This document shows positions 54,277 through 64,000 of a stretch of 64,000 bases of DNA, piece after piece. The stretch's first letter is position 1. Each line of letters starts with the position of its first letter. Position numbers and translations under genes: made by a program. Source of the stretch: Hyposmocoma kahamanoa (Eukaryota > Arthropoda > Insecta > Lepidoptera > Cosmopterigidae); NCBI RefSeq assembly GCF_003589595.1, contig NW_020653900.1:6719787-6783786 (forward strand). Direction: 5' to 3'. The notes under the pieces were generated by a model, which saw nothing but the letters and a program-made list of their open reading frames with translations, was not told the origin of the DNA and made no database searches.

Positions 54277-55231
54277 GTGATAGCTTTCAAAAAAATGAGA
54301 AGTTCAGCACCGAGCAATTGCCTCTACCGAGTCGAGAAAAATAAAAATAAAAATTTCGGGCGATTCTATAACCGCATGACTTTCAAACTCAGTTTGACTA
54401 TTAATAAACATATCCGGTTACGTAGTTTGAAATTGCATTATCTGTTTTGATACTAATGAACGACTAATGATTATAAAAAGTAAATAAGACTAATTAATAT
54501 AAATAATAGTGCAACTTGTAAAAGTGCACAATTTTATGTACTTTCACGATTCGTGTCTTCTAATTGGTTCAAAGACGCAATGAAAATTCTGTAACGATAA
54601 ATTGTTTTCAATCAGTTTAAAGGCAAATTAAGATTTATGAAATTTGTTTCCTTTTCAACATTATTTCCGTTTGACGTGCCAGTATAATTTAATTAATAAG
54701 AGGTGTGAAGCATATTTCTTTAAATACAAACGTTTATGCTATAAAAAAGCGCAACATGTGTATGAAGAAGTGTATTAAATTTAACTTAACGACATTTTCA
54801 AAGTCTTCATAAAAGTACCTACGCAAAGTTCATAAAACAGTTTTGAAAGAGTACAGAATAACCCCAATTTATACGTCGACATTGAAACGAGTGTCAAATA
54901 AAACAAAACAATAGTAGAGTACGCTCTAGTGATGTTGCGAACTTGCTAGAAGAGCCATAATGAGATTGCAGTACTGGCGATAATCATAGGTTATGAATCT
55001 GCAAAATCATTACCCACTCGAATCTTAAAACATGCCCTTTACGATTTAAATATTTTAATAAAATACAATCTACGAAAGATTAATCTAATTCTATGTATAT
55101 CATAATTAAAGTATATGTATGTATGTATGTCTACACGCATTTTTTTAAGTGACGGTTTTGTACTTTTACTGATGTCTTTCCTTCTCTTCTTTTATATAAC
55201 AATGACAATAATAATAATCGCTAAAAGGGCT
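54277..55231. other. 5' flank of the Osiris-type gene
   Basis: AT-rich and free of recognised repeats except TATG units at about 55116-55131. Presumably includes regulatory DNA, but no motif beyond the TATA box is claimed. Confidence 0.4.
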
Positions 55232-55440
55232 AACGCCTATGTGTAGTCCCATTACTGAGCACAGGCTTTCTTTAACAATGAGAGGGACCAATGCGGATTG
55301 GGAACTTCACACACATCATTGAATTGCTTTGCAGATACAGGTTTTCTCGCGATGTTTTCCTTCACCGAAAAGCTTAAAGTAAATTTCAATTTAAATTAAA
55401 TTACGCACACAAATTCCAAAAACTCAGCGGCAAAACTTTA
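55232..55440 (-). repeat. SINE G
   Basis: AGTCCCATTACTGAGCACAG, AATGCGGATTGGGAACTTCA, TTTTCTCGCGATGTTTTCCT and CACAAATTCCAAAAACTC in complement orientation. Confidence 0.7.
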
Positions 55441-56507
55441 GGTCACCAAGGCTCCTTATTATTTACTTGTTTTTTACTTTTACCTTCGTCTATTCATTCA
55501 TTGTTGTTTATAAATACATATTTTCCTAAAATGTAAACAGATAGCATTTAAGTGGCAATTTGCTTTGACTCAAGTCTTTCAATTTATTATTTCGCTAAAC
55601 CACGCTCAAGTCGTTTCCAGTTGAATATTAATTCGTTGTTATAGTGAAACAAGTCTCAGATTGAGGTATTCTCGCCGCCGGCGCAATTTGTTTTTCATTT
55701 CACGTAATATTAAAAAAACGCGAACAGGTGAGAGTGTTAGGACTGAAAGTCGAAGGGATGGAAGAAGTAACATCCAATTAAGGTAACTGTGAAAGTTCGT
55801 TTGATCCCAATTAAGGTGTCTGAGAAACGTATTTTATGTCAAGAATAGGTTGAGTAGCATCCCATAGAAAATACAACCTTTCTTGTCAATAAGGGTTTTG
55901 TATCATTGTTTCCTGCCAATCGGCAGTTTCCTCCAAGGTCTATCCTCTTTTTATTGTTGTGTCAACTATTAGAGAACATAAAAATATATATTTGACAGTA
56001 AGTTGAAGATTTGTAATTATATTAGAAATCTTTTTTCAACAAAAAGTTTAGAATTATTTATAAGTCATTCTATAAATTAGATGTAAGTAAATTGAAAGGG
56101 AAAGTCGTTAAATGCAGGCATTACATTTAATTTTTTTAGAAGAGACAGGCAGTCTCCGCAGTGGGACATTCGTCATCGGTAACTATGATAATAATGGTAA
56201 CAGAAATGATTTTTTCAAAAAGAGTTCAACATCATGAGACGTTTTCATCGTGTGTCAGCTGCGCCTGACAGCTCCTCTTCCTTGTTACATGTTGTAGAAG
56301 GTTGTAGGATTCTTTAGTCGTCAAAACGAAGCGCGAAGCGAAAAGAGTGAAGTTGTATTTTATCAACCAATGGTATGCCGATTTTAAAAAACTTAATTTT
56401 GTAATATTGATTTTATTGAACATCACGTTGTTTTACTACCAATGGTATCAACGACTTCAATCTAAAGACAAGAACATTAACAGCAACTACATGTTACAAA
56501 TAGTTCC
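55441..56507. other. AT-rich intergenic stretch
   Basis: Nothing recognised. Confidence 0.4.
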
Positions 56508-56543
56508 AAACAAAACACTATCAATAATGATAGTGTTTTGTTT
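56508..56543. repeat. Perfect 16-bp palindrome
   Basis: AAACAAAACACTATCA and its exact complement around ATAA. Confidence 0.9.
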
Positions 56544-56959
56544 TAGTGTTGAGTTTTGTCAAAGAGTATCAGTACCGTAATACAGTGCATAGACGTGACA
56601 GTCTATACCTGTTAGGAATGAGCTAGGCAGGCAGATAATATTGAGTGTTTACCAATTATATTTATCCATATTTGGGGAATTAACGTAAAGCCCCTGGTAA
56701 AGTAGCGATTAGTTGCACATTACGTTCCATTTTGCTTTGACCCAGGGCCTTCCGCTTACTATTTATAAATATTACATTACTAAAAAGAAATACAAATTAA
56801 TGAAATGAAAAAAAATTGGAGACTTGTTGAAATTATTGATATTATGATAAGTACTTTTCCTTGTGGAAAGGCAAAGATCTTTATAGACCATACAGCCTAG
56901 TCAAGTACATAGATATCGTTGAGCCTAGTCGTTTTTCATATTCTTAAAATTTATAATAT

Positions 56960-57050
56960 GGTAATTATTAATGCAAAGATCGAACATCGGCTGGATTCGA
57001 GCTCGTCTTTTAGCAAACTAAGCGTCTTTCTTTGCGTTAATAATTACCAT
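56960..57050 (-). repeat. SINE D fragment
   Basis: TAATGCAAAGATCGAACATC, GCTGGATTCGAGCTCGTC, TTTTAGCAAACTAAGCG; degenerate B box in complement. Confidence 0.5.
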
Positions 57051-57051
57051 T

Positions 57052-57232
57052 ACAATAAAAAACGGTTACCTTACCGGACTGCCACGCAGAGGTCCCAGGT
57101 TTGATTCCCGGGCCTGGAGAAATATTTGTATGGCCTACATTTATCTCTCTCGTGAGTTTGGGTGTAATTTGTGGTTGCCTATGTTTGTGTCCATGGTTTC
57201 CCTAGTGCGGGACTATGTTGATTGTGTACGTA
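57052..57232 (+). repeat. SINE E
   Basis: GGTTACCTTACCGGACTGCC, CCAGGTTTGATTCCCGGGCC (B box), GGCCTACATTTATCTCTCTC and TTTCCCTAGTGCGGGACTAT. SINE D tail sequence (CAAACTAGTGGAGTAATTTC) follows directly. Confidence 0.7.
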
Positions 57233-57290
57233 AAAAAAAACAAACTAGTGGAGTAATTTCACAAAAAATAATTGAATATCAATTCAATAC

Positions 57291-58724
57291 AAATTTATTT
57301 CGATGGTAACCTTAGGAACTTATAATCTAATATTATACATACTTTGTTATCGTGTAGTCAGAACAGTCTGTCCTTTAGCAATCTATTACTTATGTTTTGT
57401 CTTGTTTTAACACGCGTCATTATATGCTTGCAAAACGAGATGGATAGTGTGAAATTTTGTATACTATTTCGCGATTATCGAATGTTATAATCATGTTACA
57501 ATACACAAATTAATCAAAAAACACAACAATACTTACCGAATCATTGTGAATAATTTAAAACTTTAAATTTATGTTCACACAATTAGTGAAATAAAATAGC
57601 GACGTGTGAGCATTACACCGTTGTAAATCAATTTTCAAAGAGGACCGCATCTGCGTCTGCCACCTTGAAAGTTTGATAATAGACTAAATGATGTGCAGCG
57701 TCTTCACTGCACATCCGTGAAACACAACGTGTGTATTGAACGCCGCATCTAGTACGCTAGTACATTGATATCGTTACATGCTTGTTACATGATATTAAAT
57801 TATTTTCGTGAAATTACTCCCCTATACTCTAGTCAAATTCAATATAGAATACTTAATAACAAAAGGTTGCTAGTCAACCAATGACGGAAAGTGTAAAGAA
57901 AATTTTCATCTTATACATGCAAGCAAAGTCGACCATAAGGCTTTATCTTTACATTATCGCCCTATGGATCTTTACGTCAAGGTTAAGCAAAAAGTTTTTG
58001 TGCTCGAAAAATCGGAACATATACTTCGCATAAACTTGCAGTATAAAAAACTAAACATTTGCAATAAGTGCGTGTATTCATTTGTTTCTTCGTTTCTTTT
58101 CGCGAAAGTGAGTGCTAGTGAGAAGAGCGATAACGAAAATACAGTAATAGATACACATTTAACCACGTCATCAGAAATTCAGCAGGCCACTATTAATATA
58201 CCTGGAAAAACAATAACATTTTCATTTAGCAATTGTATCATGTCAAAATTTACTTTTAAAAGTAATTATATTAATTTTTATTCATTAATTACTTAATATT
58301 TGTTTCCTTTTTCCATTATGCATCTTTCTCTCTTTATTCTTTTATTATTTCCTCACATTGTTTGAGAAAAGTACAATACGTGTCACGGCGAGAACGATGA
58401 TTGACTTAACCATGTCCAGCCATCCCTTATTCCCCGGCCTCTGTAATAATCTACTTTTGTCGATATTTATTTCTTAAAGCTTTTCGGATGTTCAAATGAA
58501 AGTCATTGTATAGAGCAAAACGTGTACAATTTCCGAAATCAATAACGACCGATGCGCTAAACAGCAAAAATGTTAAACTGGAAGAAGTAGATGAAAAAAA
58601 ATACACCACCGTTAGTTACTGAAACTCAGGGTCTTAACGCTACCTTTAATAGCCAATGGGCTTTAAACAAGCGTGTAGCAATACAAAACATGATTTCAGT
58701 TCAATAATATATTATATAATTTAA
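57291..58724. other. AT-rich intergenic stretch
   Basis: A 110-codon plus-strand frame at 57964-58296 with no recognisable domain; not called a gene. Otherwise nothing seen. Confidence 0.4.
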
Positions 58725-58726
58725 CT

Positions 58727-58950
58727 GCCTCTGTGGCCGAACGGTTACCATGCCGGACTGCCACGCGGAGGTCCCAGGTTCGATTCCCGGGCCGGGAGAA
58801 ATATTTGTATGGCCTACATTTATTTCTCTCGTGAGTTTGGATGTAATTTGTTGTTGTCTATGTGTGTGTCCATGGCACCCGCAACACAGGGTTTCCCTAG
58901 TGCGGGGCTATGTTGAGTGCGTGCGTGTGTGCGTTATATAATATTTAAAC
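58727..58950 (+). repeat. SINE E, best-preserved copy
   Basis: GCCTCTGTGGCCGAACGGTT (A box), CCAGGTTCGATTCCCGGGCC (B box), then GAGAAATATTTGTATGGCCT and a GTGCGTGTGTGCG tail. Both pol III boxes look intact. Confidence 0.75.
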
Positions 58951-58953
58951 AGT

Positions 58954-59070
58954 TCGAGTTCTTAGGTTTTCGCGATTGTTACACTTATGAAATGAAACTA
59001 TTTTCCGGACTTAAAACAAAATCAAATTAAAATTTGAAAAAACAGATACAGAAAAATAGTTTCATTTCCT
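58954..59070 (+). mobile_element. Family B element, short copy
   Basis: 117 bp from TCGAGTTCTTAGGTTTTCGC to TAGTTTCATTTCCT. AAACAGT occurs immediately left (58947-58953) and close to the right edge (59076-59082), in line with a worn target duplication. Confidence 0.65.
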
Positions 59071-59270
59071 TCGATAAACAGTTGTCAAGAACAAATAAGT
59101 TATGTCTACATTGACGAGAAATGGTTTTCCTTATTGGATTTTAAGATAGTAAAAAAGCACCTTACACGTTCTATAAGATGACAATGTAGAATAAGACCAC
59201 CATCTTGCGATATGTGGCAACGAGGCGAATTCAAATTTACCGCCCTTGCGGTATGATAATCTACTCTGTA

Positions 59271-59498
59271 CATTGACTTACAAATAAATGGACGACGGGT
59301 CTAATACAAAAACCACGAAAAAAATGTCCCAAGTCAACCTATTCGAAATTTAAATTGTAATGTCATCGCAGTATCGCGCTGTCAGTAGAACAAATGAAGA
59401 CTAAAGCGGAGTGTAGCGCTCTGTATACGATTTTAGCGCCTTACAAGTGCGGACACTTTTTAGCGCGGACCCGACGTCCATATAATTGTAAGTCAATG
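59271..59498. mobile_element. 228-bp MITE with 31-bp terminal inverted repeats and 8-bp target duplication
   Basis: The left end, 59271-59301, starts CATTGACTTACAAATAAATG. The right end, 59468-59498, is its near-complement ending ATAATTGTAAGTCAATG, with about 4 mismatches over 31 bp. ACTCTGTA flanks it perfectly on both sides (59263-59270, 59499-59506). An 8-bp duplication is typical of hAT and P-superfamily transposons. It has no coding capacity, so it must have been moved in trans. Confidence 0.85.
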
Positions 59499-59506
59499 AC
59501 TCTGTA

Positions 59507-60212
59507 TAACTAAGACAAACCAACCTCGGAGGCCGGTTGTTAAGTTTACCGCGTCTGCGGTTCTCATTTATTTTGTCATCACCAATGAATGGGGTCCGTT
59601 AAAAACCGTTGCCATATTAGAAGCTTTTTAAATTCTGTTTGGTCTATTGCGTTTGAGAACGAATTTAGGCGTTTGGTCTTTGCTGGTATCATTTCGCGTC
59701 CTTAAGCAAGTTTGACGTATATTACAATTTTGACGGAAAACTGTTATTTGCATTATTCAAATAATTAATATTCAGAATTTCTTGTTCTATGTTGTAAGTG
59801 TCGAATTGGTCTGTTCTGCAAATATAATATTGCACTCTTCACAGTATTGTTGCTGTTCATATTGGTTCGCATATCTGTAAATTGGGGCGCCTACTTAGTC
59901 CCCGAATATCAGGAAAACCGACGAAAATCTAGTGCTGCAGGAGACTACGGAGTTTTTCGCGAAACAAAATATGTTATAATAAGAGTGCAAGCTGCAGTTA
60001 CGGTTTTTTTCTTTAAACCGAATTTCTTTTCCGGGTTGGACCTTGTAGTAACATCGAAACTGTGACATACCTGGTGCATCACTTCGTTGATGAGTTTGTG
60101 TTTATGAATGTATTCTACGTTGCTCTAATAACTTCTATTCAGAATTCAATGTCTTATCTCATCTAACATCATGAGAATCTCAAGTACATCATGAGCTTCC
60201 AGAAGAGTATAG
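59507..60212. other. No feature recognised
   Basis: A 72-codon frame (59847-60065) is unrecognised. Confidence 0.4.
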
Positions 60213-60247
60213 TTTGGTATGGTATGGTTTGGTATGGTATGATATGA
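60213..60247. repeat. (GGTAT)n simple repeat
   Basis: Impure GGTATGGTATGGTTTGGTAT tract. Confidence 0.85.
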
Positions 60248-60252
60248 CGTGC

Positions 60253-60345
60253 TGGTGTCTACAACTCGACCTCAAGGCGCCTCTTTTATATGTAGTGAGT
60301 ACAGGGTCCTAATCCTGCCACCCTTAGCTCCTTCAGGAATCTTTT
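60253..60345 (+). repeat. Family L, first copy
   Basis: CAACTCGACCTCAAGGCGCC, TTTTATATGTAGTGAG and CTCCTTCAGGAATCTTTT align with 62707-62765. Confidence 0.5.
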
Positions 60346-62095
60346 CTTTCTTCCATTTTCTCCCCCTCTATTGCTACTGTTGAACGATATCAACAATGAA
60401 AAATACGGCGCATGGGATACAGAACTGGACCGCCATCATGCGGCTCGAGACGCGAGAGTCGAGGAGCCGGCATTCAGCGGCCACTGGCAACAGAAGCCGA
60501 GTGGTTAAAATTTATTGAACAACAAGTGCGTGTAAGTTACGACGGTACAAAAGTAATTAAAAGTTTTGTTTGTTGTCTTAATACTTCATAATACCCGATT
60601 ATAAGTTGAGGGAAATTTGTAAACAAGTATTTGTTAAATTTAAGTTCAATTTTAATAGGTGAAATCTAATAATGGTAAGTGAAGAGAGAAATTTATTGAA
60701 TAGAATATTAAAAGCCATAGAAACCAGGAGAGGAAAAACGATTGAATACCAACAAGGGCATGGCATAAGAAGAAGGAAATCTGATATTTGAAGTAAGGTA
60801 ATAAAGTAACTAGTTCTCACTGATAGAAAAAAATATAGAGTTGGGATAGAAAATAATTAAAAGTTTTGTCTTCGTGTGGGTTTATATCCGTAGTAAAGAA
60901 AAAAAAAATTAAAGTTTTTCTTAAAGTGTTACAAGTTATACTTGGGCGATTGCCATGGGAAGGATTATCTACGAAATTCAAAGAAATATTTTCAATACTC
61001 CAAGTTACAACCCGACCGAAATGCTCAAATCCGTGAATCAGCACAAAAATATTTCAGATTGACATTTAAAATACGAAAATAATCATCCAAAAATCTCCAG
61101 AATGATGTTTTGGTTGTGATAACTATGGCAACGGCACGCAGCGAGCGAAAGCTGGGTGATGTCAGGGAGGCTTCATATGGTCCATGATTTTACCAATTAC
61201 TTTACACGGCTCGCTCCCGGAAAGGCTCGTCACTGGTAACGCAGACGCGTCTGTAGCGTTGCGTGATCAATGCACAGCGAAACATGGACTACAGTCAGAC
61301 ACAAGATTGGTGCGCGGCGATAGTTTGTTGTTCTGTAATTCGTTAATTATTATTATAAAATGGGCAGAGCCGACGCGTGGCTGTCGGCAATGTGATGCAA
61401 TCGTTAAAATCATGGATCGTGGGAAGCCGCCTTTAGATAGAGCCGGTACAAGAGTAGAAGTCCACAAATATTATTTTAATTTAATCTTGACATTATATTT
61501 AATTTATACCTAATTATAATATTATTATCTTTAATATTATAATTAGATTTTAGATTGATTGTAACAATCGTTAAAATAGTATTTTATTTTCGATTTTCAG
61601 GCTTACGTAGTCAATCACTCAATGATTGTCAGTATTAATAGTTGAAGTGAAGGTAATTTTAAAACCGAAAAGGGATTTACAGAAACCTTTTCAAAACAAG
61701 CTTAACGAGTCCCCTATTCCCATTACACCAATGCAATAAATTAAATTCAATATCTATTTGTCAGTGTCCATTGCCATTCCAATACTTGGTATGGGTCTGC
61801 ACCAAGGCATCACACTCGTAGAACGTGACTAATTAAGAGAAATTAATTGCACCCTTAAGATAAGTGTGTGGTTTAAATTGCAACTCTAACTGAGACTCTA
61901 ATGGGTCGTAAATGAACCCGCTATTTAATCTTGAGAAGGATAAATATTCTGGAGGTAAAGACATGAAAATAGAGAAATGAAAATAAAAGCAGGAAACAGC
62001 CAGTGAAAGTAACATCAAATGACTAATTGAAGGTACCTTCACTTGACTGAGTTCGCCGAGTAAGTAATTTACGTTCATTTTATTAACATTGATTT
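60346..62095. other. Intergenic stretch
   Basis: A GC-richer patch, 60405-60500, has an open frame (NNEKYGAWDTELDRHHAARD) without a start or known domain. An AT palindrome lies at about 61510-61546 (CTAATTATAATATT arms). Nothing else recognised. Confidence 0.35.
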
Positions 62096-62099
62096 CCGC

Positions 62100-62205
62100 A
62101 AAATATCGCTTAAATCTATTAAGGCGATGTATTTGAATACGAGACTCGATTTTAGGAAGTGAGGTGTGGGGGGACCGCCCGCGCGTTCCGCAATCCGAGC
62201 TCAGA
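62100..62205 (-). repeat. Family H, second copy
   Basis: Reverse complement matches 4650-4745: ATTTTAGGAAGTGAGGTGTG and CCGCCCGCGCGT on the plus strand. Confidence 0.6.
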
Positions 62206-62572
62206 AAATATGATTATATAAGAAAAGTCGGAGAAAATTTGACGCAGATCCGATGTTAACAAGCACCCCTATGGCAACTGACAGCGCAGTGGGCGGCGCG
62301 GCGTGTTGTTAAACCACTGGATAATTTTCAAGTTTAGGAATAAATGTGAATTTAAAAAATATAGGATTTCAGTTGAATACGAAAATTCAGCAGGTTCTCT
62401 GTAGTATTTAAAGAGAAATATCTGCATATAAAAATTACGTGCATGGTAAGATATTTCATTCATAAATAATTCGTTTTATACTTGCATCTTAGCCTGTTTT
62501 TGGGATTTTATATTATCTAATAAAGTATATCTTATCGTGTAACAAATTAGTATATCTATAAACAAAATTCTT

Positions 62573-62670
62573 TGGCAGTGCTTTCAAATCTTTGCGATTT
62601 AAAGATCTGAGTGGTATTGCAACTGTTATGGACAAGCGTGTCGCTTCCGTCATTTTTATCATAAAAAAAA
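62573..62670 (+). repeat. Family A repeat, 3' part
   Basis: GGCAGTGCTTTCAAATCTTT, GCGATTTAAAGATCTGAGTG and TGGACAAGCGTGTCGCTTCC, then ATCATAAAAAAAAG. Confidence 0.75.
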
Positions 62671-62702
62671 GAATTATAGTACAGAAAGGTGTAACAGGCC
62701 AA

Positions 62703-62770
62703 TGTCCGCAACTCGACATCAGGCGCCCATTTTGCATGTGGTTTTCGAGCTACTTCAGGAATCTCTGTAT
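62703..62770 (+). repeat. Family L, second copy
   Basis: CAACTCGACATCAGGCGCCC and GAGCTACTTCAGGAATCTCT; direct partner of 60253-60345. Confidence 0.5.
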
Positions 62771-63225
62771 GCTTCTGGGTTTGCTGAAGACTTTAAGGCG
62801 GTATTTTCAGCCTAGTTACCGTAGCGATTTCACTGTTCTCAACATAATTACCAGCCGCATAAGGTGATTGATATCGCAAGGAAGAAAGTAGGATTACATC
62901 AGATAATACTCTCGTATACTCAACAAAATATATCCTATCCCGAAAGTACCATATAACAAAAGATGGGCTACTCGACGACAGTGTTCGAGGCTTAGGAGGT
63001 TGCCTCCAAATCGCACTATATAACTCATACCTGAAATTGAGCTGTTGAGGCGTCTAAGCGGTTATTCCTATCGAGTCACACGGTTGCGTTCGTATCATAG
63101 CTTTACTTTAACTCAAATAATACGACATGTGTATAGATATTACTTTTAAATACTATTTTTATAATTTGTAGGTTTTCTTAAGTTTTTTTATTGAATGTCA
63201 CGATGTTTGAACACCAGGATAGTCA
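62771..63225. other. No feature recognised
   Basis: Short unrecognised frames only. Confidence 0.4.
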
Positions 63226-63480
63226 ATTATTTTTGTGAAATTATTCCACTACTTCATTATAATTATTAAAACAAAGATTGAACACTTAGAAATAATTCCT
63301 TCGATCCGGCTGGATACGCACCAACGTCTTTCAAACCTATGTTAGACGCCATGCCAACCTAAGCCACGAACTAACGGACCTTTCGAATTTTTTTATTTGC
63401 TTATTGCAGATCTTTGTTTATGGTTTTTAACGACTAATTTGCCTTAGCGCCATCTATGGAAAATCTATTTCTTCATTATT
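63226..63480 (-). repeat. SINE D
   Basis: AATTATTTTTGTGAAATTAT, CCTTCGATCCGGCTGGATAC (B-box region), GCCATGCCAACCTAAGCCAC and TTAGCGCCATCTATGGAAAA in complement order. Confidence 0.7.
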
Positions 63481-63489
63481 AAATATATA

Positions 63490-63700
63490 TTTTCATAAGT
63501 CTGTTCTGATAAAGGCCTGCCCCCTTTTCTCATTGTTTTCGGTGTTTCGTTTGACTGTGGGCTGTCAATTTTGCCCGAGGTTTCTTCGCACCTCGAGTTC
63601 CAGATGTTCGCCGCCTACGTTGTCAGCGGAGTCATCAAAACCGCCGGAGACAAGGGGTCGCTTATAGCCTTATACATCTTGAATATTACTTAAAGGTCTG
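63490..63700 (+). other. GC-rich segment with an open frame
   Basis: A frame from about 63540 reads FDCGLSILPEVSSHLEFQMF then AAYVVSGVIKTAGDKGSL and stops near 63694. It has no start codon and no recognised domain. It sits between two opposite SINE D copies. Confidence 0.3.
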
Positions 63701-63704
63701 CAAT

Positions 63705-63882
63705 AAGCACATAAAGAAATTTGTAAGGTCCGCTGGTTCGTTCCATGGCTTAGTTGGCATAGCGTCTGACACGGTTTGTTAAAAGACGCTGGAATTCAGC
63801 CTGCAGATTCTTTTCTAAGTGTTCTATCTTTGTATTAATAATTATAACAAACTAGAGAAGTAATTTCACAAAAATATATAAT
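63705..63882 (+). repeat. SINE D
   Basis: GTCCGCTGGTTCGTTCCATG, GCTTAGTTGGCATAGCGTCT, AAGACGCTGGAATTCAGCC (ruined B box) and ACTAGAGAAGTAATTTCACA. Confidence 0.7.
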
Positions 63883-63883
63883 G

Positions 63884-64000
63884 GTATTGAATTAAAATTG
63901 AATTACAATTGAATTAAAATTGAATTAAAATTGAATTAATATTGAATTAAAATTGAATTAAAATTGAATTAAAATTGAATTAAAATTGAATTAAAATTGA
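63884..64000. repeat. 11-bp tandem repeat at the right edge
   Basis: About ten units of TTGAATTAAAA with a few point changes, continuing beyond the window. It begins exactly at the 3' end of the SINE D copy, so it probably grew from the SINE tail (ATTGAAT). Confidence 0.9.

Noticed and set aside
57964..58296. 110-codon plus-strand frame
   Set aside because: Low-complexity composition, no known motif, overlapped by an equally open minus-strand frame.
58727..58800. Possible tRNA gene
   Set aside because: A and B boxes are good but the sequence continues into a repeated SINE E body and no complete cloverleaf acceptor stem is evident. The same holds for the other tRNA-like heads.
63884..64000. 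CRISPR-like array
   Set aside because: Contiguous 11-bp tandem repeat without spacers in a eukaryotic setting.

Overview
The window reads as AT-rich insect chromosomal DNA, most probably from a moth or butterfly (Lepidoptera). The single protein-coding gene I can reconstruct belongs to the insect-restricted Osiris (DUF1676) family. The rest is a dense mosaic of SINEs, LINE fragments, Penelope-like fragments, a decayed mariner and small fold-back DNA elements. The lepidopteran assignment rests on my general familiarity with such repeats, not on a database match. There are no prokaryotic operons, CRISPR arrays, rRNA genes or convincing free-standing tRNA genes.

The gene is on the minus strand from about 54276 (TATA box) to 38560 (stop). 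It has three coding exons: 54219-53925, 45052-44940 and 38745-38560. Every junction has GT/AG ends, the phases join exactly, and the product is 197 residues. It has a signal peptide, a soluble middle, two adjacent hydrophobic glycine/alanine/methionine-rich stretches and a His-rich, basic tail. Its two introns (8,872 and 6,194 bp) are filled with repeats. No second family member is visible.

Layout. 1-5.8 kb: remnants of several LINEs, three SINE families, a Penelope-type terminal repeat and two MITE-like families. 5.8-10.5 kb: mostly featureless AT-rich DNA. 10.6-13.3 kb: a 5'-truncated jockey/CR1-type LINE (minus strand) interrupted by a 157-bp element with clean target duplications. 13.4-18 kb: SINEs and microsatellites. 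18.0-18.9 kb: 3' half of a Penelope-like element with a GIY-YIG endonuclease. 19-36.5 kb: nested repeats. 38.1-54.3 kb: the Osiris-type gene, with a decayed mariner in intron 1. 54.3-64 kb: intergenic DNA with SINEs, a 228-bp MITE flanked by an 8-bp duplication, and an 11-bp tandem repeat running off the right edge.

I do not see a clear undescribed multi-gene system. The strongest leads are: a shared hairpin-GAAAC architecture, resembling a hammerhead ribozyme core, in Penelope-derived DNA and at 46.5 kb; a 17-copy polyA-tailed family (called family A here) with an internal hairpin; a mobile 117-157 bp element (family B) with 11-12 bp target duplications; stacked palindromes inside the mariner; and an apparently isolated, cysteine-free Osiris-type gene with very large introns. 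Family letters A-L and N1-N4 are my own labels.
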